NCBI RefSeq assembly: GCF_035046485.1
Contig: NC_085138.1
Span: forward strand, 41,141,464-41,205,463
DNA: 64,000 nt
Direction of reading: 5' to 3'
Source of the DNA: Aedes albopictus
Lineage: Eukaryota; Arthropoda; Insecta; Diptera; Culicidae
Shown here: one piece after another, positions 1 through 10,500 of the stretch
Layout of the letters: every line of letters starts with the position of its first letter
Numbering within the stretch: the stretch's first letter is position 1
Notes under the pieces: generated by a model
The model's input: only the letters and a program-made list of their open reading frames with translations
What the model was told of the DNA's origin: nothing
The model's database searches: none
Made by a program: the position numbers and the translations under genes

Positions 1-957
1 AAATGATTCGTTGAAGTCGCGTTTCCTAAGCTCGGGTTTTGGGTTACCCAAATAACTCCAGTCTCAATCATTCGCATACATTTATGCAAACCTGTGACGA
101 ACTGGAACTGCCCGAAAACTAGGGAGAGATACACACTACAAAGCTTTCACTACATACACTGGCTGGTACCGTGCTAAGACCTGGTCGACCCCAAGACATC
201 GACTGTATTCCAATCATAACCATGTTCTTGTCCATGCCGTGGCGTGAGTGCGTGATTCGGACTGACTCGGATGAGCCTCGATCAGACCGGAATGGGATCG
301 ATGCTTGGGGCCCTTTCATCAGCCACTCTGGTTTCGACAAGGGTTCTAACCAGGGCTACCGATGTTAAAGTAGAGTGTAGAATTTCCGAAAGCTGTTTTC
401 ATTTTGTGCAAGCGTACTGTTGCTTGATTGCTCTTTACTGGAAAAGTGTAAGAGAATGTGCTACACTTTCTCGCGGATGAGATTTCACAAAAGAGCATTG
501 TGAAGTGAGAGCGATCATTGGTAGAGCGAATCAGATCAAGCAAGCTGTGGGTGCTGTGTGAAAAAAATGCACTACTCTTTGAGTTCTCCTCAGAGTTGAC
601 CAACCCTGCCTCGAGCGATCGCGTTGTTGTATTTTTTGCAAAATGGTGATAAAAATCGCGCTTTTTTACTCAACATTAGCGTGGTGCTGGCGGTGGTGAC
701 CAACCATGCGAGTACCGGATGGTCAATGTCCATTTAGTTTATTTTTTGTTTGGGAATTATTCCTTGTTCTTTTAAGTTTTGTTACTGTCATAATTATTGA
801 CTCTTTTGGTACTTATTTTTCAATCAGAAATTTTTCCTTCTTTTATTCTACAGCTGTTCCTTCTTACTATACTGCAGAAGTATTCATTGACTACTTGTGC
901 CTAGTGATCATCCCGTCTTGGATTGATAAGTAGTTTCTATGAATTATAACGTATAAG
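1..957. other. Anonymous AT-rich DNA
   Basis: No gene, repeat unit or RNA is recognisable here. Short open frames on both strands (for example around 171-368 and 706-933) have no recognisable motif and no supporting context. The stretch ends at the target duplication of the next element. Confidence 0.5.
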
Positions 958-963
958 TATGTA

Positions 964-1915
964 TGGTAAGTGGGGGCAGGATGGGTCACCTAAGAAATGG
1001 ACCCCTATAACTGTCTGAATATAAATCGCATTTCTCCGTATTCTACCACGACTCTCAGATACACTAGTCAGCTATGATATAAAAGTATAGAAAGGTCATA
1101 AAGTTTGAAACCTGCTTCTTGACAAGCAATTTTCAAAACATGACCCATCTTGCCCCACCTCATTTTTACGGGGGCAAGATGGGTCAGCTATCAGAAAACT
1201 CGATTTTTCTCCAACAAAAAATACTATATCTTCTATTTTTTCTCTATACATCTAAGCTTCACAGACGTAAAGATTACATAAAAAAAGTGTTGACACATAT
1301 CGGTAGATTATTCTCAGAACTAGAAGATTTTTGTTCAGGTAGCCATGAACGGACTTTGAAAACCTATATTTTTGTAGGAAAATTTCAAAAATAGTTTCAC
1401 AAACTCTCAGTGCTCTAATTGCTTCGATAATGTAGGTCACAGAATAGCCTTTCAATGAAGAATAAAACATTTTCAAAACTATGCAAACATATCGAAAAAT
1501 TAGGGTGACCCATCTTGCCCCGTCTACACAATACACGTAGTTATATGGAATGCATAGCATAAGGAGTATAAGGGGCTGTCCATAAACCACGTGGTCATTT
1601 TTTTGGGACTTCTCCACCCCCCCCCCCCCCCCCCCGCGTGGTCATTAGTCCATACAAAATTTTTTATTCGTCCATACAAAATGGACATTGGCCGAACCCC
1701 CCCCCCCCCCTCATGACCACGTGGTTTATGGACAGCCCCTAATGAAAAAATATTTTATTTTTTTCTGTGCAAGGAACGTAAAGAATTTTCAAAACAATAT
1801 ATCACTTTTTTGTGTATCCACTTCGTTCATCTGGAAAAATTATTGAAATATATAGTACGGTTGAAAACAGTACTGACCCATCTTGCCCCCTGACCCATCT
1901 TGCCCCCACATACCA
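964..1915. mobile_element. Non-autonomous inverted-repeat DNA element, copy 1
   Basis: The two ends are inverted copies: the left begins TGGTAAGTGGGGGCAGGATG and the right ends CATCTTGCCCCCACATACCA. The motif GACCCATCTTGCCCC recurs several times inside, near both ends. TATGTA occurs directly before (958-963) and after (1916-1921) the element, which reads as a target duplication, although the second copy at 59547-60340 supports only TA. The body is AT-rich, with no transposase frame. The 794-bp second copy lacks the 168-bp insertion found here at 1572-1739. The TIRs and TA-containing target suggest a Tc1/mariner-type MITE, but the superfamily is not certain. Confidence 0.75.
1572..1739. mobile_element. 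PIF/Harbinger-type MITE
   Basis: A perfect 27-bp terminal inverted repeat begins GGGGCTGTCCATAAACCACG, and its reverse complement closes the element. TAA lies on each side (1569-1571 and 1740-1742), the 3-bp target duplication typical of PIF/Harbinger. The related element at 59547-60340 reads straight through the same place (GAGTATAACGAAAA), so it is a natural empty site and fixes the boundaries. The interior has two long C-runs and the repeated phrase GTCCATACAAAAT. It is non-coding and 168 bp long. Confidence 0.85.
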
Positions 1916-1921
1916 TATGTA

Positions 1922-2770
1922 AATAATTTCGTTTTTTTTCTCATATAATACGCAGAGATTTGTCCTTCTCTAGTGCATAAGCTGTTTGGCTTTTTTTTTT
2001 TTTAAATCGCTGTAATGATTGTAGTTTCAAATGACAACATTTCAACCTATGATTCATATTTCTTCAACCCTTAGGCTGTTCTTTCAACAAATTTTGTTTT
2101 CCACATTTAACTGTATGAATAACATTACTTTTTATCATTCATGAGCATCTATTTTGCATGGCAATGCGATAATAAACTGGAAGCTATTGCAAGTATTAGT
2201 AGACACTTTCCTACCTTACAATAATGTTTTTTTTTTAAGTTGTTGAATTTTTTTATCGCTTGTTCTTTTTTTATCGGAATTTTAATTGTCGTTTTTCTGA
2301 CAAATTCTTATCACTTTATTATGTCTTTCAATTTATGTTTTATATATTTAACTTTTTTCCTTATTTGTCCTTTTGTCCCTTAGACCTTTTGTCATAGATT
2401 CTCCCAAACTCTCTTGAGCAAACCACGTTTGTAGGAAGTAGGTAAGCTAAAAGCTAGTGAACTTTATTAGTACAATTCCAGAAACATTATTTTGGTCTAA
2501 CTTACAATTTTTGCTGACCTTCAAACTGGTGGGTCCTATCACACCAGATCGGGCTTACTACAGCTTTTATGTGCACTGTAGGTTTAAGAGTTCTAAGTTA
2601 TAACATTTTTTGTTACTGGTGGACATACTTACAAACTTCTCTAGGATTTCAATTATTGTTCCTTGTCTTTAATGTGCTGTATATTTAGCAAAACCTTTGC
2701 ACTATAGATTTAAGACCAATATTGCACGATACACCACTAAATGACAAGTACTTTAGGGTAAGTTTGAACT
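1922..2770. other. Anonymous AT-rich DNA
   Basis: Mostly A/T-rich with homopolymer T runs. A stretch near 2060-2100 (CTTAGGCTGTTCTTTCAAC) resembles the degenerate tandem unit described at 58430-59545, so part of this interval may be a decayed copy of that repeat. No coding sequence is supported. Confidence 0.4.
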
Positions 2771-2979
2771 TTAAGGACAAGGTATTTGGAGTACATAGCT
2801 CAAAATTTCTGGAGCACCGTTTTTTAGCACCGTTGAACGGATTTGGGAGAAAATGCATCACGCTAACTGTTCAGTGGTTGTCAACAGCGTGATGTATTTC
2901 AATTCAAATCCGTTCAACGGTTCTTAAAAACGGTGCTCTAGAAGTTTTGAGCAATGTACTCCAAATACCTTGTCCTTAA
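2771..2979. repeat. Foldback (long hairpin) element
   Basis: Two 94-bp arms (2771-2864 and 2886-2979) are near-perfect inverted copies around a 21-bp centre. Outer ends read TTAAGGACAAGGTATTTGGA and its complement. By eye about 85-90% of positions pair. No coding capacity. Its size and shape match the foldbacks at 14042-14210 and 31284-31490, although the sequences differ. TTAA at both outer ends may be the target site or simply the arm terminus. Confidence 0.8.
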
Positions 2980-3260
2980 CTATTTATAGCATTAGATACT
3001 AGTAATATTTACGATTTTAGTGTAAGGAATTCAGTTGTAGATTTAACACAATGATTTGCACTATTATATCGTTGATTTCAATGCATTTCATCAACTTCGG
3101 TTTGTTTTGGTTCTACCGTTCTACGTTCTACATAATCTTTCTTCTCTCCTTTTGCCTGGTCAATCGATCGCTGTAGGGGTCAAGCTTGACCACAGAGGAT
3201 CGACCACAGTTGATCTGTTGCAGGGGGTGACGTGGCATCCCCCTCCCGTGAATCCTAGTT
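2980..3260. other. Anonymous DNA beside the BEL remnant
   Basis: It lies beyond the integrase end of the reverse-strand BEL remnant, where a 3' LTR would be expected. I could not recognise an LTR or a second copy of this sequence in the window. Confidence 0.35.
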
Positions 3261-3261
3261 T

Positions 3262-4650
3262 CGTCCCTATATCTCAGAGACTTCCGATTGGGGTTCACTC
3301 CGCTCCATCACGTTAAAAACTGCCAACTTATCCGCTGGTCGTCGGTGAACTCCTGCATCTGTACGGACCAAGTCCTGGCGGACCCTTTCGTCCTGTCCGG
3401 GAATAACGGCTTCAATACGTCCTCGAGTGCATTGGTATTTAGTTATTCCTCCTACTACCAAACAAAGTTGAACAAAGCTACCCACCTTTTCACCTGGCTC
3501 CTTCCAACCTTGACCAAAATTGGCCCGATATAATCTACCCCGACATAAGTGAACGGTTGTAGTCGGGCCGCAAGGAATGAGGCCATTGCAGGAGGACTTG
3601 GCAGAGCATCTCTGATTCGGCACATCATGCAACCTTTCCTAACTTTTTCCAAAAGCGCCCGTAATATGGAAATCTCAAAGCGTTGGCGAATCTCATTTGT
3701 AACTGTCTCTCGGCTGGCGGTCGAGGAAACGACGGTGGTACCAATCTACAAGTAGAAACGTACTTGGATGTTGCCTTTGAAGGATCGCCGGGAATTTTGC
3801 TTCCGTGGATGCGAAGGTCGCGGCACCGATCCTGCCGCGTAGATGCAGAACTCAGTGTTCGTTGAGGAATGGCCAATATTTGTAGATCGGGCTTCTTTTA
3901 GCGACGTGGTGGTAACGAGCTTCGGGAGGGCCTTGAGTTTCCGACAGTATTGCGATTTTCTTCCGGGAACGCTTCGACCTGTGCGACCTTCCAGAGGATT
4001 ATCTCAGCTCGTCTCAACTCATCTTGACTGAGGAACTTCAGTTGCAGCGATTCACCCCTCCGTTTACGGCAAATGTTGTCGACAAACCGAAGCACGAACT
4101 CTATTGTTCGCTGTAGACGAGACCATCTACTAAAACGAGATGAATCGATCAACGGGATAGCGCAGAATGAGTGTGAACTGGTCGAGTCGGAAGCCGCTGA
4201 GTACTCTGGGTAGAGGTGTGAGTAGATCGGGACCTTTCAACAGGTACGAATTGAACGAGACCCTAGCGACTTTGGCTGCTGCATCCCATATCAGACGCAT
4301 TTTTTCAGGTTTCTTCAGGTTAATTCCTAAGGGAAGGAACCAAGTCTTCTTATGGTCGATAGTGACTACCTCCGATTCGCTGACTTTGCGCACGTAACTG
4401 TTTTGTTCAAAATCACACAGATGCTCGTAAATCCGCTGCATCATCGAAGGATTTCAACAAAATTTCTTCTCCAGAGCCTTCATTCGTCGGATAGCCATCG
4501 GATATGTCTCTGGAAAACTCGGATCGTCGATTTTCCACAGAAGCCCAGTTTCAAAACCGAGAGCTTTACTTTTTGTTGTGTTCTCCAGCTGGGTTTCCGT
4601 CGAAGGGTGGCAGATCTGCCGACGACCTGTCTCGCGGCTATTTGCTGCGA
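3262..4650 (-). pseudogene. BEL/Pao polyprotein remnant (RT and integrase pieces)
   Basis: Read on the minus strand, fragments appear in the order of a BEL/Pao Pol. First comes the N-terminal RT region (about 4620-4160; ETGLLWKIDDPSFPETYPMA, then MRLIWDAAAKV). Next is the linker before integrase (about 4150-3900; LSQDELRRAEIILWKV). Then come the integrase zinc-finger/core start (about 3650-3455; FTYVGVDYIGPILVK) and the C-terminal DUF5641-like tail (about 3400-3270; ERVRQDLV, ADKLAVFNVME). Each matches the intact element at 7578-13271 by position and motif. The RT catalytic YVDD region, RNase H and the second and third integrase catalytic residues are absent, so large internal deletions have occurred. 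An in-frame stop lies at 4454-4456, and frame changes separate other pieces. No LTRs are visible. This is dead sequence. Confidence 0.85.
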
Positions 4651-4652
4651 GC

Positions 4653-4882
4653 TGAGAACCCCTGATTGGCCGATGTTCATCAGCAGTTTCGAGCAGTCCA
4701 AAGTAGCGTGCGGATATTCTAATGCTGGAAATCTTGTTCGGCTGCAGAGGTGCCTTACCGGACTCGTGCGAGATGCTAACGTACCGCAAGTAATCAACAC
4801 GCTTCGCACATTGTACGGCCGTCCGGAACTGCTCATCCGATCCCTACACGAGACGATTCGACGAACTCCGGGGCCCAATTGC
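4653..4882 (+). pseudogene. BEL/Pao Gag fragment in opposite orientation
   Basis: The plus strand encodes a piece of the BEL/Pao Gag domain (DUF1759 type), with motifs WPMFISSFEQSKVACGYS, LVRLQRCLTG and LYGRPELLIRSLHETI. These align with WPVFISQYTYTTEACGYS and its continuation in the intact element near 8335. About ten residues are missing between the second and third motifs. It lies back to back with the minus-strand RT piece that starts around 4620, so the remnant is internally inverted. It has no start, no zinc knuckle and no downstream Pol. Confidence 0.8.
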
Positions 4883-4885
4883 TGA

Positions 4886-6612
4886 AGGAAGCCCTAGGAA
4901 TTTTCTGGAAGATTTTTTTAGAAAATCCTAGAGAAATTCCCGCAGAAATCCCAGAAATAATCGTTGGAGAAATTCCTGGAAGAATTCTCAGAGAAATTCC
5001 TGCAGGAATCTTGGAGGAATACCTAGAGTAATCACTGGAGGAATTCCTGGAGAAATCCCTGGAGGAATTCCTTGAGGAATTCTCGGAGGAATTCCTGATG
5101 GAATCTCCAGAGGAATTTTCTGGAGGAATTTATGTAGAAACCTCTAGAGGAATTCCTGCAGAAATTACTTGAGGAATTCCTGCAGAAATTCCTGGAGAAA
5201 TCTCTGGAGGAATTCCAAGAGGAATCCCTGGAGTAATTCCAGAAGAAATTCCTAGAGAAATTTCTGGACAATTTTTTGGAGGATTTCCTGAAGAAATCCC
5301 AAGAGGAATTCCTGAAGGAATCCCTAGAGAAATTCCTGGAGGACTTCCAGAAGGAATTCTTAGAGGATTCCTTGTTGGAATTCGTGGGGGTATTCCGAGA
5401 AGATTTTTTTGGAGGAATGTCTGTAGGAATTCCTGCAGAAATCCCTGAAAGAATTTCTGCAGAAATTTCTAAAGGAATCTCTGGAGGAATTCCAGAATGA
5501 ATCCATTGAGGAATTTCTGGACGAATTCTTGGAGAAATGCTTGGAGGAATCCTTGGAGGAATTCTTGGAGGAATTCTTAAAGGAAACCTTGAAGGAATTT
5601 CTGGAGGAATCCCTAGAGGAATGTTCTGGAGGAATTTCTATAGAAATTCCCGTAGAAATCTCTGGAAAAATTCCTGCAAAAATTCTTGGAGGATTTTTTG
5701 GAGGAATCTCTGGAGGAATTTCTGGAGGAATTGCTAAAAGAATTCCAGGAGAAATTCCTATAGAAGTTCATAGAGGGTTTCTTGGAGGAATCCATGAAGA
5801 ATTCTTGGAGGAATTCTTCGACGAATTTTTGGAGGAACCCTTGGAGGAATTTCTGAAGGAATCTCTAGAGGAATTTCTGTTGGAATTCCTGGAGGAATCC
5901 CTGCAGAAATTCATGGATGAATCCCTTGAGAAATTCCAGAAGGAAATCTTGGAGAAATCCTTGGAGGAATTCCTAGAGAAACTGCTGGAGGAATTCTTGT
6001 AGGAGTTTTAGAGGATTCCGTGGAGGAATTCTTGGAGGAATTCCAAGAGAAATTCCTTGGGGAATTCTTAGAGGAATCCATGGAAGAATTCTTGAAGGAA
6101 TCCTTGATGGAGTTCTTAGAGGAATTCCTGGAGGTATTCCTGGAAGATTTTTTTAGAGGAATGTCTGTAGGAATTCCTGCAGATATCCCTGAAGGAATTC
6201 CTGCAGAAATTCCTAAGCGAATCTCTGAAGAAATCATTGGAGAAATCCTTGGTGGAATTCTTAGAGGAATCCTTGAAGGAATTCCTAGAGGAATTTTCTG
6301 GAAGAATTTCTGTAGGAATACCTGTTGAAAGCCACGGAAAAATTGCTGCAGAAACCCCAGAAATAATCTTCGGAGGAATTTCTGGTCGAATTCCAGGAGG
6401 ATCTTGAGTAATGCCTGGAAGAATTTCTTCAGGATTTGCTTATGGATTTCTGGGAGGATTTATTGGAGAAATTCCTGGTGGAATTCCTAGAGGAATTCTC
6501 TGGAGGAACTTCTGTAGAAATTTCTGTAAAAACCTCTGGAGGAATCTCTGGAGGAATTCTAGGATAAATTCCTGGAGGGTTTCTTAGAGGAATCCTTAGA
6601 GAAATGATTAAT
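4886..6612. repeat. Degenerate AGGAATTCCT repeat field, left part
   Basis: About 1.7 kb built from loosely spaced variants of GGAGGAATTCCTGGA. The core AGGAATTCCT is a perfect 10-bp palindrome and carries an EcoRI-type GAATTC. Spacing is often 12 bp or a multiple of 3, so long stop-free frames rich in Leu-Glu-Glu-Phe arise by chance on both strands. They should not be read as genes. The field is interrupted by the BEL insertion and continues at 13834 on the other side. Confidence 0.85.
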
Positions 6613-6617
6613 AGTAT

Positions 6618-7250
6618 TGTTGCGAAACTGGCAACCCCGCCAGAGCGAAAACTCAGCGAAAGACCACTGACGGAACAGGAGATCGATACTTGAAACGTCA
6701 TGGTATAGATAGAAGAAAAAGTACCTAGATGTGTGATGCAACGTTAATGCGGTATCTAGAGTAGCAAAAAATTCACTTTAATCTATTGATTTTACGTGTA
6801 AATCGGTGCAAAAATTGGGCTTAGTGAATATTAATTGCAGGTGCGCCCGTCGCCGCTAAAATTCGGGTGGTTTTTATGAAATTAAACCTATGTGTTGTAT
6901 TCGTAGGTCCTATGCATTGATCGCCAAATCCAGATAGATCTAACCTCTTTTTTCACTCAACCCGACGCAGTTCGTAGGGATCATAATTACTCATTATTAA
7001 ACAAGAAGTAAGCATCTAATACCAACTAAAGTACAATTAATTAATTATTTCTATATTCGTAGCCCAAAACTGCTAGTTGAGACATAGTTATAATTATTGT
7101 TCGGGAGCATTGAATGAATTTGATATATGCGTACTGAAATTGTAAGATATGCCCTACTATTACGTGTTTTCATTCAGTAATAAATTCCCACTTTCAGCTT
7201 GTAGCTGTCGCTTACAAGATTCAGCGTATCATTCCACTGTTTCCCCAACA
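6618..7250 (+). repeat. 5' LTR of BEL/Pao element
   Basis: Begins TGTTGCGAAACTGG and ends TTTCCCCAACA, giving the canonical TG...CA ends. It is 633 bp, the same length as the 3' copy, and by eye differs at two positions (one near 6682, one near 7230). It should hold the promoter of the element, but no clear TATA box or start element stands out. The Gag start codon follows 20 bp downstream. Confidence 0.95.
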
Positions 7251-7270
7251 ATTCCTACAAGAATTTCATC

Positions 7271-7537
7271 ATGAGCCGAGCGGGCGATCATTCAGCCAGA
7301 GGCGATGTTGATGAAACCACCAGCCACGTAGAAAGCCTGGGATCAGCCTCAACCACCGCTAGTCGTCGAGCCAGGCTGCAGATGCAGTTACAGCGGCTCG
7401 AGGAGGAGCAAGCCATCCAGAAAAAGAAGGCCGCACTAGAAATAGAAGCGGAGTTTACCAGGAAGAAGTATGAGGCCCTGGAGGCATCCATAGCAGATGA
7501 TTCTGTGAGCGTGCCGAATCAGCAAAGGGAAGTCTGA
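7271..7537 (+). CDS. BEL/Pao Gag, N-terminal segment
   Basis: This 88-residue frame starts at the first ATG after the 5' LTR (MSRAGDHSARGD). Residues about 35-75 are rich in Leu, Glu and Lys in a heptad-like pattern (LQRLEEEQAIQKKKAALEIE), consistent with the coiled-coil start of BEL Gag proteins. It ends at TGA 7535-7537. The overlapping frame one base further on is open from 7509 and runs into the next entry (through KQVRDWVEKLNV), so the two are probably one Gag separated by a single-base shift. Whether this is a mutation, a base-call error or a programmed shift cannot be told from one copy. Gag would form the particle core in the cytoplasm. Confidence 0.8.
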   Translation: MSRAGDHSARGDVDETTSHVESLGSASTTASRRARLQMQLQRLEEEQAIQKKKAALEIEAEFTRKKYEALEASIADDSVSVPNQQREV

Positions 7538-7577
7538 TAAACAGGTACGTGATTGGGTAGAAAAACTTAACGTTCCG

Positions 7578-10500
7578 ATGGGGGACGGCAATCAAGTTGC
7601 CGCCGACGACGACAGAGAGCTAGAAGGCGCGGTCGGTGGGGTGATGAAGAAAACGGATGCCGAGAAGGATCAAGTGAAGTTCAACCCCACATTTCCAGCT
7701 GCAGCGAAGCCAGTGGACGTCGGCAGATCGACAGGAATCGATCACCCAGGAAAGGGCAAACCATCAAAATCCGATGACGTAGAGTATCTACAACAAATGC
7801 TCGAGCAGTACAAGACGCTGTACTTAGCAGAAAAGCAGAAAAACCAGCAGCAGCCATCGATGCCGGATATTTGTGGCAGCAAAGGAGCATACCCGAAAAT
7901 GAAGGCCGTCGAGAATGCGGATGAGCGTCCTGCATCATCAACCCCGAAGCCGACTGGGGAAAGGCAGGATGACACCGAGAAGCTACACAAGCTTATGTCG
8001 CATTCAGCAACTGACGGATCGGGAGAAGATGTCCAAGCCGGCCAAAGGCCAACTACAGATGGCGTATTTGGGTTACGCCAAGGCATCTTTCGGAGAAGCA
8101 ACGTTCCAGCCGTTGGTAACGCGTCATTTGCCACCGGAATCCAGCGACCAAGAAGCCCAAGTGACACGGTACCTGATGGGGCACCTATTGGGAGTGTTGA
8201 CCATCCAGCCGTTCTTCAGATGCGGCCTGAACCCGCCATATTCCCAGTAGCAGTCGGTCCCACGCCTCAACAGCTTGCCGCTCGTCAAATTCTACCCCGA
8301 GATCTACCAAGCTTCTCCGGAAACCCCGCGGATTGGCCTGTATTCATCAGCCAATACACGTATACGACCGAAGCGTGCGGCTATAGTGACGGCGAGAATA
8401 TGATTCGCTTGCAGCGCTGCCTGAAGGGTGCAGCCTGGGAGGCTACAAGAAGCCGCCTGATTCTCCCCGCATCTGTACCCCACGTCATTGAGTCGCTTCG
8501 TATGCGCTATGGGCGGTCCGAGCTGCTGATTGAGTCGCTGATTGAGAGGGTCAGGAGCACACCAAGTCCCAAAGCGGACAAGCTGGACACCATCATCGAG
8601 TTCGGTACGAAAATTCAAACCTTGTGTGATCATATCACAGCGGCGAACCTTTTGGATCACCTCGGCAACCCGACCTTACTGAAGGATCTGGTTGAAAAGC
8701 TGCCGGCGGAGTATAAAATGAGATGGGCGACGTACCGGAGGAATCGACCGCTGGTGAATCTCCAAACGTTCGGCGAGTATATGGAGGAAGTCGTCGCCGA
8801 TGCATGCAGCGTATCGTCATACGGAGGAAGTGAGAGCGAAAGGTTCGTAAAGCGTGAAAAGGGAAGGACACCCGACCGAACTCTTCTTCATTCCGATGCC
8901 GGGGGAAACAGTAACACGTTAGCGAAAAGTTACAGTAACCGGCCCATAGATTCCAGCAACAGCTTCGAGTGTGCGATTTGCAAGAAGATCGGACATCGTG
9001 TGAGGGATTGTACGACATTCAAGGCACTAGCAATCGACGAACGTTGGAAAAGGGTTCAAAGTCTCGGATTATGCCGAACTTGCTTGTACAACCATGCCAG
9101 ACGATCGTGTCGTATCACCAATAGATGTGGGGTGAACGGTTGCCTAACTCGTCACCATCCCCTCCTACATTCCACCCCAAAAGATACAACGACTTCCAAC
9201 GTACCGGCACCACTGGACCATCACTTCCATAACCGAGACCTTCCATCCTTGTTGTTCCGTATAATTCCTGTCGTTTTGTACAGCGGAGCGAACAAAGTAG
9301 CTACGTACGCTTTTCTGGATGAAGGGTCCAATATTTCGATGATCGAACGGCAGTTAGCAGCGACGCTGAAGGTGACTGGCTACCGGCATCCGTTGTGCCT
9401 TAAATGGACTGGTAACGTGACGAGGGAAGAGAATGATTCGCAGCGGATTACGATAGAGATTTCGGGCACCAATCAACGAGCACCGAGGTATATTATGACC
9501 GATGTTGGAACCGTGGACTCCCTCGACTTGCCCAGGCAAAGTTTGCCGATCGAGAAGCTAGCCGAGAGGTTCGGGAATCTGCGAGGTCTGCCCATTCAGG
9601 GGTATCACAGTGTTACACCTCAGTTGCTAATTGGAGTTGACAACCTTAAACTGGCAGTCCCACTCAAGGTAAGAGAAGGCAACGTGGGCGGCCCAGTTGC
9701 CGTGAAAACAAGGCTTGGATGGTGCGTATACGGAGGTCATCGGGACGAAAGACAGCTGTCCGTCAACTACCACGTCTGCGAGTGTTCAGATGGCGATTCC
9801 CTTGACAAAACATTAAAAGCGTATTTTTCACTTGAAGAAGCTGGAATACAACCGACCGGCGCCGGAGTAACTGCGGAAGATGAGCGCGCCTTACGAATCC
9901 TCGAACAAACTACCCACTATGCCAATAATCGATACGAATCGGGTCTGTTATGGAAATACGACGATTTTGAATTTCCTGACAGCTACCCTATGGCTGTCAA
10001 GCGGTTCGAATGTCTGGAGCGCAGGTTGGCCAAAGATCCAATACTCAACGAAAATGTTCGGAAGCAGATCCACGAGTACGAACAAAAAGGCTACGCACAT
10101 CGCGCGTCACCCCAGGAGCTGAATAACGTTGACCTTCGTCGCGTGTGGTATTTGCCACTTGGAGCCGTAACCAACCCTAGAAAACCCGGAAAGGTGCGGC
10201 TCATCTGGGACGCCTCTGCAAAGGTTGATGGTGTTTCTTTGAACAGTATGCTACTGAAAGGGCCCGATCAGATGACACTTCTTCCTGCGGTACTTTTCCG
10301 TTTCCGGCAGTATCCAGTCGCTGTAAGCGCCGACATCAAGGAAATGTTCCATCAGGTACGAATTCGGCCAGAAGATCGACATTCTCAACGGTTTGTGTAT
10401 CGAGCTGACCCAACGGCGCCGCTGGAGACGTACCTGATGGATGTGGCCACTTTCGGGTCAACTTGTTCCCCCGCCACTGCCCAATACGTGAAGAATACGA

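Noticed and set aside
5529..6002. 157-codon Leu/Glu-rich open frame and similar frames in 4886-6700 and 13834-14902
   Set aside because: They follow the 12-bp-type degenerate palindromic repeat and occur on both strands and in several frames at once, so they are repeat artefacts.
7251..7270. Primer-binding site directly after the 5' LTR
   Set aside because: ATTCCTACAAGAATTTC does not clearly match the 3' end of a tRNA I can recall, so I did not annotate it.
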